Source of the DNA: RUG343 sp964486215
GTDB taxonomy: Bacteria > Bacillota_I > Bacilli_A > RF39 > UBA660
Assembly (NCBI GenBank): GCA_964486215.1
Contig: CAZALI010000005.1
Span: forward strand, 1-57,045
Reading direction: 5' to 3'
Length of the DNA: 57,045 nucleotides
Below the pieces are notes generated by a model. The model was not told where the DNA came from and did not search any database. It saw only the letters and a list, made by a program, of their open reading frames with translations. This document shows, piece after piece, positions 41,592-49,908 of the stretch (the stretch's first letter is position 1; each line of letters begins with the position of its first letter). Both the position numbers and the translations under genes were made by a program.

Positions 41592-42752
41592 ATGAAGCAT
41601 AATACTAGTACTTTAAAATATGTTATATATATAATATTATTTATATTATTTATTGAGTTGTGTTATGCATTATATGGATTCTTGTTTGCGAAGAAGAATA
41701 ATATTTATTTTGATGGTATTAATACTTACAAATATATGGATTCTAATTATATAGCTGTTGGTAGTAATAATAATAATGATAAATACTATGAAAAAGCTAA
41801 ACTTAGTATTTTTGATAAAGATTTAAATAAGATGAAAGAGAAACTATATAATAAAGGTTATAATAGTACTTTTTATGATGTTATTAAAGATGAAGATAAT
41901 TATATAGTAGTTGGTTCATATGAAGCTACTAGAAATGATCATTTAATGAAGAATAGAAGAGGAATGATAGTTAAATATGATAAAGATGATAATATTGTTT
42001 TTGAAAAAGAACTTTCTCATTTAGCTAATTCTTCTATTACAGCTATAAAGTTAGTAAAAGATGGTTATATAGTATGTGGAAATAGTAATTATAGCTCTAA
42101 TAATATTACTAATACTAATGCTGGGGGAGCTTATTTAATTAAATATAGTAAAGATGGTAAAGTTATTTGGGAAAGAAATATTGGAGATAAATCTAGTGCT
42201 AAATTTAATGATTTTATTATAGTAGATAATTATATATTCGCAGTAGGTATTAATAATATAAATGTTGGATTAATAGTTAAATATGATATAAATGGTAATT
42301 TTCTTACTAGTTATGATTATAGAAATACTGATAATCTAGGATTTAGTAATGTTGTTTATAGAGATGGATATGCATATGTATGTGGTTGTAAAAAAACTGA
42401 AAAGAGTAGTAAAGGTTTAATAGTTAGATTTGATGATAACTTAGGTTTTGTTGATGAAAAAGTATATAATGAGAATAATTCTAGATACAATAAATTATTA
42501 TTTGATGAGGATCATTTGATAGTAATAGGTACTGTTGATAAAGATGATTATGATGGCATTATTGGTAAGTATAATGATGATTTAAGTGAAATAGATATAG
42601 TTAAATATGGTGATGAAGAAGATGACTACTTTACTGATGTTAAGATAATTGATAATAAATATGTTGTTGTAGGCTATTCTTCATATGAAGATAGTTTGCT
42701 TACTAAGTTTATCTATTATAGTGATGCTTTAAAAGTATTGGAGGTAAAATAG
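41592..42752 (+). CDS. membrane-anchored beta-propeller-like protein
   Basis: 386 residues. One N-terminal membrane helix (about 10-32) is followed by about six imperfect repeats of roughly 50 residues, each with a strand like YIVVGS or YIVCGN and a later GxIVKYDKDG strand. This is a pattern of a secreted or outward-facing beta-propeller. There are no catalytic motifs. GGAG (41579-41582) fits ATG 41592 better than the in-frame GTG 41577 or ATG 41583. The next gene's GTG overlaps its stop, so it is coupled to the phosphatase. Confidence 0.78.
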   Translation: MKHNTSTLKYVIYIILFILFIELCYALYGFLFAKKNNIYFDGINTYKYMDSNYIAVGSNNNNDKYYEKAKLSIFDKDLNKMKEKLYNKGYNSTFYDVIKDEDNYIVVGSYEATRNDHLMKNRRGMIVKYDKDDNIVFEKELSHLANSSITAIKLVKDGYIVCGNSNYSSNNITNTNAGGAYLIKYSKDGKVIWERNIGDKSSAKFNDFIIVDNYIFAVGINNINVGLIVKYDINGNFLTSYDYRNTDNLGFSNVVYRDGYAYVCGCKKTEKSSKGLIVRFDDNLGFVDEKVYNENNSRYNKLLFDEDHLIVIGTVDKDDYDGIIGKYNDDLSEIDIVKYGDEEDDYFTDVKIIDNKYVVVGYSSYEDSLLTKFIYYSDALKVLEVK

Positions 42753-43300
42753 TGTATATTACTCTAGTTAGACATGCTGAGACTTTTTCTAATGAAGATA
42801 ATAAGATGGCTGGTTTTAATAATAGTAAGTTATCTAGACGTGGAGTTAATAATGCTTTGATGTTAAAAAGTGAAATTAAAAATGAAAAGTATGATTTATG
42901 TTATATGTCACCATTAGCTAGATGTGTTGAGACAGCTATGATATTAATTGGAGATAGAGTATTAACTAAAGTTGATGACAGATTAATTGAGAGAGATATA
43001 GGTGAATTTAGTAGTAAGAGTCAAAAAAAATATGACAAGAAGAAGTATTGGGAGTATAATTTAAATAGTAATGATAGTGGAGTAGAGAGAATACAAGATG
43101 TATTTAAGCGATGTGAAGATTTTTTAGACGATGCTATTAAGAATAATAAAGATATAATGATTGTTTCACATGAAGCTGTTATTAGATGTATGCATCACTT
43201 ACTTCATAAAACAGATTTGAATAGTGATTTAACAAAGATTGATATACCTAATTGTTATATAGAAAAGATAGAGGTGAAAAAATGGAAGACGAATATCTAA
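42752..43300 (+). CDS. histidine phosphatase family protein
   Basis: A 182-residue phosphoglycerate-mutase-like phosphatase. VRHAET at the N-terminus holds the phospho-His, SPLARCVETA follows, ERDIGEF carries the acid residue, and SHEAVIRC holds the second His. The substrate is unknown; the family includes alpha-ribazole and small sugar-phosphate phosphatases. It starts with GTG overlapping the previous stop, after GGAGG. The next gene begins 19 bases inside its 3' end. Confidence 0.9.
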   Translation: MYITLVRHAETFSNEDNKMAGFNNSKLSRRGVNNALMLKSEIKNEKYDLCYMSPLARCVETAMILIGDRVLTKVDDRLIERDIGEFSSKSQKKYDKKKYWEYNLNSNDSGVERIQDVFKRCEDFLDDAIKNNKDIMIVSHEAVIRCMHHLLHKTDLNSDLTKIDIPNCYIEKIEVKKWKTNI

Positions 43301-44046
43301 AAGTATACTTAGATAATATTAAACAAGGCATGCAGAATAATAAACAAGTTGATTTGCCAGATGAATTTATAGCTGAACTTTACGAAAAATATGCTGGTAA
43401 AAATAATATTAATCAGCATGAAATCGTTGATTTAATTCAAAGAGATATTCAAAAGTATTTAGGTGAAGATGAAACAGTTGCTATTGGTAAAGAAGAAAAG
43501 CCTAAAGAAGGAAATGTGCCTAAAGAAAGAGCTGATACAGTACAAGTACAAGAAGCTACTTTAGCTGGAATAGCTACAGCTAAAACTCCAGAAGAGTTAC
43601 AAAGTATAATTTCTGTTATACCTAATATGGATGTAAGATTAAAAGATTTAGATTTAGGTGATGATGAGTTTAATAATATTAAGCGTGGAGTATTTGAATT
43701 ATATAAAGATAAATTATCTAGATCAAATTTTGATATTTCTTCTTTAAAGAATATAAAGATAGAAAATTATAATCAAATTGATGATTTAAAGGCACCTGAA
43801 GTTGAACCTAATAAGGTTCAAAAAAATGATGATGTAATACACAATACAGAACAAAAAGACTTAAATATTATGTTTAATGATGTTAAAGTTAACGTTAGTC
43901 AGAAAAAAGAGCAAATTAAAGAGACTGATAAAGTACTTATGAAGACTCCTAAGGAGCAAGGTTTTGCTTATTCACCAGCTATTAATATAATGATACTTTT
44001 ATTATTATTTGCATTCTTTATTATTGCTGCATTAGCGCTTGCATAA
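43282..44046 (+). CDS. hypothetical tail-anchored protein
   Basis: 254 residues of unknown family. A long helical, acidic/basic cytoplasmic part includes ELYEKYAGKNNINQHE and LQSIISVIPN. It ends in a strongly hydrophobic C-terminal helix (about 233-254), so it is probably inserted tail-first in the membrane. ATG 43282 follows GAGGTGAAA. It overlaps the phosphatase by 19 bases and is the last gene of a three-gene unit, ending at a shared terminator with rpsD. Confidence 0.75.
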   Translation: MEDEYLKVYLDNIKQGMQNNKQVDLPDEFIAELYEKYAGKNNINQHEIVDLIQRDIQKYLGEDETVAIGKEEKPKEGNVPKERADTVQVQEATLAGIATAKTPEELQSIISVIPNMDVRLKDLDLGDDEFNNIKRGVFELYKDKLSRSNFDISSLKNIKIENYNQIDDLKAPEVEPNKVQKNDDVIHNTEQKDLNIMFNDVKVNVSQKKEQIKETDKVLMKTPKEQGFAYSPAINIMILLLLFAFFIIAALALA

Positions 44047-44073
44047 AAAAAAGAACTTTTTAGTTCTTTTTTT
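44046..44073. terminator. bidirectional terminator
   Basis: AAAAGAACT (44049-44057) with AGTTCTTTT (44062-44070), T- and A-runs on both sides; serves the tail-anchored protein gene and rpsD. Confidence 0.88.
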
Positions 44074-44674
44074 ATTTATTATAGAATTCAACTATTAGTG
44101 ATTCGTTAAAGTCAGCATTTAATTCATTTCTTTCTGGTAATCTAACATATGTTGCTTGTTTCTTGTTTTCATCATAACTAATGAAATCTAATCTCTTAGT
44201 TATTTTTTCAAGTGCTTCATTAACTACTTTTAAGTTTAAGTCTTTTTCTCTTAATGAGATAACATCTCCTGGCTTACATCTGTAAGATGGGATATCTACT
44301 TTCTTACCATTAACAGTAATATGTCCGTGGTTAACTAATTGTCTAGCACCACGACGAGTAGAAGCAAAACCTGCACGATAAGTTAAGTTATCTAGACGAG
44401 ATTCTAGTAATCTTAAGAAGTTAGTACCATGAATTCCTTCTAGTTTCTTAGCTTCGTCAAAAGTTTTTCTTAATTGTCTTTCACTTAAACCATAAGTAAA
44501 TCTTACTTTTTGCTTTTCTTTTAACTGAGTACCATAGTCTGATAATTTACCATGACGATCTGCTCCGTGTTGTCCTGGACGATTAGGACGACGAGTTAAT
44601 TCTTTTCCGCTTTCAGTAGTAGAAAGTCCAACACTACGAGATCTCTTGTATTCAGATCCAGTATATCTAGACAT
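44072..44674 (-). CDS. rpsD: 30S ribosomal protein S4
   Basis: A primary 16S rRNA-binding protein that starts 30S assembly and represses its own mRNA in Bacilli. The 200-residue length and RRPNRPGQHG, RRGARQLVNHGHITVNG (S4 domain) and the C-terminal FIVEFYNK-type end fit. The N-terminal zinc Cys cluster is absent (Cys-free form). RBS GGAAGGAGG is strong. It lies on the opposite strand to its neighbours, as a single gene with its own leader. Confidence 0.98.
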   Translation of the reverse strand: MSRYTGSEYKRSRSVGLSTTESGKELTRRPNRPGQHGADRHGKLSDYGTQLKEKQKVRFTYGLSERQLRKTFDEAKKLEGIHGTNFLRLLESRLDNLTYRAGFASTRRGARQLVNHGHITVNGKKVDIPSYRCKPGDVISLREKDLNLKVVNEALEKITKRLDFISYDENKKQATYVRLPERNELNADFNESLIVEFYNK

Positions 44675-44817
44675 AATATTCCTCCTTCCATTATTTTACA
44701 AATCAATGAAATGATTTAGCCAAGTTTTAGGGAGTTTTCTTTCACTAATAACAGCACTCGCTACTTAAATAAAAAACACATTAAAACTTTCTAAACCTGC
44801 TGTTTCAAGGAATTGCA
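44675..44817 (-). promoter_or_regulatory. rpsD autoregulatory leader (S4 leader, Firmicutes type)
   Basis: The leader of about 143 nt begins, on the minus strand, AGTGCAATTCCTTGAAACAGC. ACAGCA near the 5' end can pair with TGCTGT downstream of AGTAGCGAG, giving the pseudoknot-prone fold known for S4-bound rpsD leaders. A second small hairpin lies before the ribosome site. Assignment is by resemblance to the Bacillus leader and by position. Confidence 0.72.
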
Positions 44818-44823
44818 CTATAT

Positions 44824-44852
44824 ATTATATGGGAAAAGCTTATTATTGTCAA
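44824..44852 (-). promoter_or_regulatory. consensus rpsD promoter, minus strand
   Basis: On the minus strand TTGACA (44847-44852), 17 bases, TATAAT (44824-44829): full consensus. Confidence 0.93.
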
Positions 44853-44902
44853 TTTTTATATTACTAAATAACTAAAAATAGTGGAAAATTATCTTGATAG
44901 TG

Positions 44903-44911
44903 TGGTAAAAT
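44903..44911 (+). promoter_or_regulatory. extended -10 promoter of ezrA
   Basis: TGGTAAAAT, 24 bases before ATG 44936, divergent from the rpsD promoter. Confidence 0.5.
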
Positions 44912-44935
44912 GTATTTAAGATTGGAGTGGTATCT

Positions 44936-46648
44936 ATGCAAGGACAATTACTTATTATTGGATCAGCTGTTGTATTAGCTTTAGTTATTGTTATAGTTAT
45001 ACTTCATATAGTTAGAAAAATAGAATCTAAGTACTATAAAAACCAAGTAAAAGAATTAGAAATAGAGAGAAATCAGGTAGCTTCTACTCCTGTTCTTTTG
45101 GAGTTATCTAAAGTAGAACCAATTATTAAGAATGATATGATGGAAGAAAAGTATAATAGTTGGCAAGATAGATTTACTGATATTAAAGAGAATAAATTAA
45201 CTATTATAGATGACATGTTATTAGACTTAGATGTTTATGTCGATAAAAGAGATTATAAAAATTGTGGAGCTAGAATAGCTAAAATAGAGTTAGAAATATA
45301 CAAAGTAAGAGAAGCTGCGAATGCACTACTTGATGAAATTAAAGATATTACTTTAAGTGAAGAAAAGTATAGATCTATAGTTATTAAATTAAAGACTAAG
45401 TATAGAGAATTAAATACTAAATTTAATGATAATAAAGATATTTATGAAGAATTAGCTGATTCTGTTTCTCTACAACTTGAAAATATAGAGAATAAGTTCT
45501 TAGACTTTGAAAAAGTAATGGAAAAGAATGACTATACAGAAGTAGTTAATATAGTTAGAGCTCTTGATACAATGATTTCTCATATAGAAGTTATTATTAA
45601 TGAGATGCCTGATGTATTACTTATGGCTAGACAAGTATTACCTAAGAGAATTAATGAAGTTGAGACTACATATAAAGATATGGTTAAACAAGGATATCCT
45701 CTTGATTACTTGAATATTGATTATAATATTAAAGAATCTCGTAAGAATATTGATTCTATTATAGAAAAAGTTAAGATGTTGAACCTAGAAAACTGTATGT
45801 TTGATTTGAAGACTATGTTAAATTATTATGATTCTTTATTTATAGATTTTGAAAAAGAAAGATTATCTAAGAAAGCTTATGATGAAGAACTAAATGATTA
45901 TAAAAAGAGAATTAATAGAGTTAATAAACAAGTAAAGAGTGTGGTTGATAACTTGGATAATATTAAAAATACTTATAATCTTAGTGAAGATGATATTAAT
46001 GATATTAATGAAGCAGATAAAGTACTTGTTGTGATTAATGATGATTATAAGAAATTACTTCTTAAAGATGAAGCTAAAGCTACTTCATACTCTTTATTAC
46101 AAGAAGAATTACTTTCTCTATCTCAAAGACTTAGCGAAATGGAAGATAGTTTTAATAGAACATTAAAATCACTTGGAAATATGTATGATGATGAAGAAAG
46201 AGCTAGAGAACAATTAACTGAGATAGAAGAATTCTTAAAACAATCTAAGAATAGAATTCATAGTTATAAATTACCTGTCATTACGGATGCATATTTTATT
46301 CAATTAGAAGAAGCTAATGATGCGATTGAAGAAGTTATTAATGAATTAAAGAAAAAACCTATTGAGATTGAAACTTTAAATACTAGAGTAGATACAGCCA
46401 GAGACTTAGTATTAAAACTATATAATACGACTAATGAACTTATTAAGACAGCTAGAATGGCTGAAGTTAGTATAGTATATGGAAATAGATATAGATCTAA
46501 TTATAAAGATGTTAATAGAGGATTATTAAAATCAGAAGAATATTTCTTTAGAGGAGACTATAAGAATAGTCTTGATTATGCTATTAAGTCTATTCAATTA
46601 GTTGATAAAGACATATATCAAAAACTATTAAGTGTTTATGATAAGTAG
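44936..46648 (+). CDS. ezrA: septation ring formation regulator EzrA
   Basis: A 570-residue membrane protein limiting FtsZ ring formation and linking it to wall synthesis. One N-terminal membrane helix (about 5-27, N-out) is followed by long spectrin-like coiled-coil bundles rich in Lys, Glu and Leu, to the end. The early block PVLLELSKVEPII and a late GNRYRSNYKDV fit the family. GGAG (44924-44927) supports ATG 44936 rather than the GTG at 44927. It ends in its own terminator. Confidence 0.93.
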   Translation: MQGQLLIIGSAVVLALVIVIVILHIVRKIESKYYKNQVKELEIERNQVASTPVLLELSKVEPIIKNDMMEEKYNSWQDRFTDIKENKLTIIDDMLLDLDVYVDKRDYKNCGARIAKIELEIYKVREAANALLDEIKDITLSEEKYRSIVIKLKTKYRELNTKFNDNKDIYEELADSVSLQLENIENKFLDFEKVMEKNDYTEVVNIVRALDTMISHIEVIINEMPDVLLMARQVLPKRINEVETTYKDMVKQGYPLDYLNIDYNIKESRKNIDSIIEKVKMLNLENCMFDLKTMLNYYDSLFIDFEKERLSKKAYDEELNDYKKRINRVNKQVKSVVDNLDNIKNTYNLSEDDINDINEADKVLVVINDDYKKLLLKDEAKATSYSLLQEELLSLSQRLSEMEDSFNRTLKSLGNMYDDEERAREQLTEIEEFLKQSKNRIHSYKLPVITDAYFIQLEEANDAIEEVINELKKKPIEIETLNTRVDTARDLVLKLYNTTNELIKTARMAEVSIVYGNRYRSNYKDVNRGLLKSEEYFFRGDYKNSLDYAIKSIQLVDKDIYQKLLSVYDK

Positions 46649-46668
46649 TTTTACTTATCTTTTTTTTG
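46640..46668 (+). terminator. ezrA terminator containing the stop codon
   Basis: GATAAGTA (46640-46647) with TACTTATC (46652-46659), then eight Ts and more. The ezrA TAG is at the stem top. Confidence 0.88.
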
Positions 46669-46677
46669 TGTTAAAAT
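46669..46677 (+). promoter_or_regulatory. extended -10 promoter of thiI
   Basis: TGTTAAAAT immediately after the ezrA terminator; the ribosome site GGTGAT follows within 10 bases. Confidence 0.5.
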
Positions 46678-46693
46678 ATGTCTGGTGATTTTT

Positions 46694-47875
46694 ATGGATA
46701 AAATTATATTAATTAAGTATGGGGAATTAAGTACTAAGAAAGATAATAGAAATTTCTTTATAAATACTTTATATAGTAATATTAAAAATAAATTAAATAG
46801 TTTTGACGTCAAAATTTATAAAGATAGAGCTAGAATGTATATAGAGTTTTTAGATAAAGATTTAGATAATATTAAGTCTATTATAAACAAGATATTTGGT
46901 ATACAAGAATATGATATTGCTTATATATGTAATAGTAATATAGATGATATTAAAGATTTAGTACTAAATAGTGTTAAAAAAGAAAAGTTTAATACTTTTA
47001 AAGTTATAGTTAAAAGAAGTAATAAGTCTTTTGATATTCATTCTCAAGAGATGAATAATGTACTTGGAGGTTTAATTCTAAAAAATATTTCAGGTATTAG
47101 TGTAGATGTTCATAATCCTGATTTAACAGTACACGTAGAAATTAGAGATAAAAGTACATATGTTTATTTTAATAAATATATGGGAGCTGGTGGATATCCA
47201 GTAGGTACTCAACCTAGAGGATTATTAATGCTTAGTGGAGGAATAGATTCTCCTGTAGCTGGTTATTATGCTTTAAAAAGAGGTATACAAGTAGATTGTG
47301 TATACTTTGAAGCTATCCCTCATACTAGTTTAGAAGCTCGTGAAAAAGTAATTAATTTAGCTAAAAAGTTACTTAATTATACTAATAATATTAATTTATA
47401 CGTAGTTAATTTTACAGAGATACAAGAAGCTATATATAAAAATTGTAAAGACGAATATGTTATTACTATTATGAGAAGAATGATGTATAGAATAATGGAA
47501 AAATTATGTGATAAGTATGATGGTAAAGCTATTATTAATGGTGAATCTATTGGACAAGTTGCTTCTCAAACTTTAAATAGTATGAAATGTATTAATAGTG
47601 TTACTAATTTACCTGTTATTAGACCGCTAGCTTGTTTTGATAAATTAGAAATTATAGATGCAGCTCGTAAGTTAGATACTTATGATATTAGTATTCTACC
47701 ATATGAAGATTGTTGTACTGTATTTGTACCAAAACATCCTGTGATTAATCCTAGTATTAAAATATGTGAAGTAGAAGAAGCTAAATTTAATTATGAAGAG
47801 TTAATAAATAAGTGTATTGATAATATAAAAACTATCAATATTAGTAATAAAGATAGTTATGATGAATTGCTATAA
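46694..47875 (+). CDS. thiI: tRNA 4-thiouridine synthetase ThiI
   Basis: Adenylates U8 of tRNA and inserts sulfur; in some species it also serves thiamine synthesis. The 393 residues comprise an NFLD, a THUMP domain (about 55-165), and an AANH/PP-loop domain with SGGIDSP (181-187). There is no C-terminal rhodanese, as in Bacillus. CCTVFVPKHP near the end holds a Cys pair. The cysteine desulfurase that often precedes thiI in Bacilli is not adjacent. GGTGAT favours ATG 46694. Confidence 0.95.
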   Translation: MDKIILIKYGELSTKKDNRNFFINTLYSNIKNKLNSFDVKIYKDRARMYIEFLDKDLDNIKSIINKIFGIQEYDIAYICNSNIDDIKDLVLNSVKKEKFNTFKVIVKRSNKSFDIHSQEMNNVLGGLILKNISGISVDVHNPDLTVHVEIRDKSTYVYFNKYMGAGGYPVGTQPRGLLMLSGGIDSPVAGYYALKRGIQVDCVYFEAIPHTSLEAREKVINLAKKLLNYTNNINLYVVNFTEIQEAIYKNCKDEYVITIMRRMMYRIMEKLCDKYDGKAIINGESIGQVASQTLNSMKCINSVTNLPVIRPLACFDKLEIIDAARKLDTYDISILPYEDCCTVFVPKHPVINPSIKICEVEEAKFNYEELINKCIDNIKTINISNKDSYDELL

Positions 47876-47916
47876 TAATCCGGTAATAAATGTAATGACA
47901 ATGTAATGAAAATGTG

Positions 47917-47945
47917 TTGACACTTTTCTCTGAATATATTATAAT
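47917..47945 (+). promoter_or_regulatory. consensus promoter of the toxin-antitoxin module
   Basis: TTGACA (47917-47922), 17 bases, TATAAT (47940-47945). Direct repeats of AATGTAATGA just upstream (47890-47915) could be part of an antitoxin operator. Confidence 0.9.
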
Positions 47946-47966
47946 CTTGTTGTGAGGAGTGATATT

Positions 47967-48257
47967 ATGGCTAGTATTTCTAATACTACTAATTTAAATG
48001 TTAGGGTTGATTCAACACTTAAAGAAGAGAGTGATATGTTATTTAAAAATCTAGGCTTAAATATGAGTACAGCAATAAATATGTTTTTAATTAAATGTGT
48101 TAAAACATCAAGTATTCCTTTTACTATAGAGGAACCTAAACCTAGTAAAGAATTAAAGAAAGCATTAAAAGAAGTAGATTATATGATAAAACATCCTGAT
48201 AAGTATAAAGCATATAATAGTGTAGATGAGTTATTTGAGGATTTAGATAATGATTAA
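47967..48257 (+). CDS. RelB/DinJ-family antitoxin
   Basis: A 96-residue antitoxin. The N-terminal ribbon-helix-helix (about 8-50: LNVRVDSTLKEESDMLFKNLG) binds DNA; the acidic C-terminal part (about 55-96), ending VDELFEDLDND, is typical of the toxin-masking region of DinJ. GAGGAG at 47954-47959 fits ATG 47967. The toxin ATG begins 8 bases before its end. The promoter is full consensus, so it is probably still expressed and autoregulated. Confidence 0.92.
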   Translation: MASISNTTNLNVRVDSTLKEESDMLFKNLGLNMSTAINMFLIKCVKTSSIPFTIEEPKPSKELKKALKEVDYMIKHPDKYKAYNSVDELFEDLDND

Positions 48258-48551
48258 TTTTTCAACAAATGTTAAATATCATTTAAAATATACTAGTGAT
48301 TTTAAGAAGAGTTATAAGAGAATAAAAAAGCAAGGTAAAGATGTTGAAAAACTTAAAGTTGTGATAAGTAAATTAGCTAATGGTTTAGAATTAGAAGATA
48401 AATACAAAAATCATATGCTTATTGATAGTAAGCATTATAAAATTGTGGAGAATGTCATATAGAGCCAGATTGGTTATTAGTTTATCAATATGTAGACGAT
48501 GAATTAATTTTAGTGCTTGTCGCTACTGGCAGTCATTCAGAATTATTTTAA
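48250..48551 (+). pseudogene. YafQ-family mRNA interferase toxin, frameshifted
   Basis: The first frame gives 70 residues, with YTSDFKKSYKR (family N-terminal pattern) and KNHML, then stops at 48462. From about 48440 the -1 frame continues with ECHIEPDWLL, then YQYVDDELILVLV and ATGSHSELF to TAA 48551: exactly the missing YafQ C-terminus, with its terminal catalytic His. A single-base deletion near 48437-48450 explains it. No canonical slippery heptamer is present, so programmed shifting is unlikely. A sequencing error in this A/T-rich run is also possible. Confidence 0.85.
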
Positions 48552-48558
48552 TAGTGAG

Positions 48559-48591
48559 AGAAATAATTTGTATTTAATTATTTCTTTTTTT
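48559..48591 (+). terminator. terminator of the toxin-antitoxin module
   Basis: AGAAATAATT (48559-48568) with AATTATTTCT (48576-48585), seven-base loop, T-run. Confidence 0.85.
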
Positions 48592-48621
48592 GTTTAATAT
48601 GATTAGTTATGTTTCAAAGTA

Positions 48622-48630
48622 TGATATAAT
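48622..48630 (+). promoter_or_regulatory. extended -10 promoter of the first acetate kinase
   Basis: TGATATAAT, 30 bases before ATG 48661; no catabolite-responsive element recognised. Confidence 0.6.
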
Positions 48631-48660
48631 AGTGAAGTAAGTTTTTGAGGAGGAGTTTTT

Positions 48661-49863
48661 ATGAAATATTTATGTGTAAATGCTGGTAGTAGTTCTTTGA
48701 AGTTTCAATTATTTGAAATGCCTGAAGAGAAAGTTATTATTAGTGGGTATATAGAAAAGATAGGACTTGAAGATAGTTTTTGGACTACTAAAATTAATGG
48801 AGAAAAGATACATGGTGAGAAATACTTAAAGAATCATAGTGAAGCAGTACAAGTACTAATAGATGAGTTAATTAAGAATAAAGCTGTTAAATCTTTAGAT
48901 GAGATAGCTGGTGTAGGACATAGAGTTGTGCATGGAGCTGAAAAGTATAAAGATTCTGTTATTATTAATGATGAAGTTATACAAGATATAGTTGATATGA
49001 CTAAGTTTGCTACTCTACATCATCCTGGTAATTTAGCTGGTATTAAAGCTATGAGAGAAGCTTTACCTAATGTACCTATGGTTGCTGTATATGATACTGC
49101 TTTTCATCAGACTATGCCTAAAGTTAATTATATGTATCCAGTTCCTATGGAATGGTATGAAAAACTTGGAGTACGTAAATATGGTTTCCATGGTACTAGT
49201 CATAAGTATATTACTATGAGAATGAAAGAAATACTTGGAAGAGACGATGTTAATCTAATTATTTGTCATATTGGTAGTGGTGCTAGTATTAGTGCGATAA
49301 AGAATGGTAAATGTTATGATACAACTATGGGTCTTACTCCACTAGATGGATTAATGATGGGTACTAGATGTGGTGCTATTGATCCTTCTATTATTGGTTA
49401 TGTTTGCGATGAAACAGGAATTAGTGCTGACGATGCTATAGATATTCTTAATAAGAAGAGTGGTCTTTTAGGTATAAGTGGTCATTCTGATAGTCGTGAT
49501 GTAGAAGCAGCTGCTAAAGAAGGAGACGAAAGAGCTAAACTTGCTCTTGATATGTACGATGATCGTGTTGCTAGATATATTTCTGAGTACTATATGGAGT
49601 TAGAAGGAAAAGTAGATGCACTTGTCTTTACAGCAGGAGTTGGTGAAAACGGAATTGAAGCTCGTGCTAATATCATGAAAAGACTTGCTTGTTTCGGAGT
49701 AAAAGTAGATGATGAGGCTAATAACTCTATTGCTTCATATAAAGATAAAACATCTGGTATTATCTCTAGTAAAGATTCTAAGATAGATGTTTATGTAGAA
49801 CCTACTGATGAAGAATTAATGATTATTAAAGATACATATAGATTATGTAATGAAGAAAAGTAG
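48661..49863 (+). CDS. ackA: acetate kinase (copy 1)
   Basis: Interconverts acetyl phosphate + ADP and acetate + ATP, the last step of acetate fermentation. It has 400 residues. VNAGSSSLKFQ at the N-terminus, GHRVVHG, DTAFHQTM, GFHGTSHKY, HIGSGAS and TAGVGENG near the end are all intact. GAGGAGGAG precedes ATG. A near neighbour is a second ackA; phosphotransacetylase is not in the window. It ends with its own terminator, so the two copies are separate transcripts. Confidence 0.96.
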   Translation: MKYLCVNAGSSSLKFQLFEMPEEKVIISGYIEKIGLEDSFWTTKINGEKIHGEKYLKNHSEAVQVLIDELIKNKAVKSLDEIAGVGHRVVHGAEKYKDSVIINDEVIQDIVDMTKFATLHHPGNLAGIKAMREALPNVPMVAVYDTAFHQTMPKVNYMYPVPMEWYEKLGVRKYGFHGTSHKYITMRMKEILGRDDVNLIICHIGSGASISAIKNGKCYDTTMGLTPLDGLMMGTRCGAIDPSIIGYVCDETGISADDAIDILNKKSGLLGISGHSDSRDVEAAAKEGDERAKLALDMYDDRVARYISEYYMELEGKVDALVFTAGVGENGIEARANIMKRLACFGVKVDDEANNSIASYKDKTSGIISSKDSKIDVYVEPTDEELMIIKDTYRLCNEEK

Positions 49864-49880
49864 ATTAATCTACTTTTTTT
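49856..49880 (+). terminator. terminator between the two acetate kinase genes
   Basis: AAAAGTAGATTAATCTACTTTT palindrome then Ts; the copy 1 TAG stop is inside the stem. Confidence 0.88.
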
Positions 49881-49889
49881 TGATATAAT
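49881..49889 (+). promoter_or_regulatory. extended -10 promoter of the second acetate kinase
   Basis: TGATATAAT directly after the terminator, 20 bases before ATG 49909. Confidence 0.6.
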
Positions 49890-49908
49890 TTGTCTGTGGG
49901 TGATGTTT

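Noticed and set aside
48430..48465. Programmed -1 frameshift to make full YafQ
   Set aside because: The bases before the shift do not form an X XXY YYZ heptamer in frame and no stimulatory hairpin or pseudoknot is evident; a simple deletion or sequencing error is more likely.
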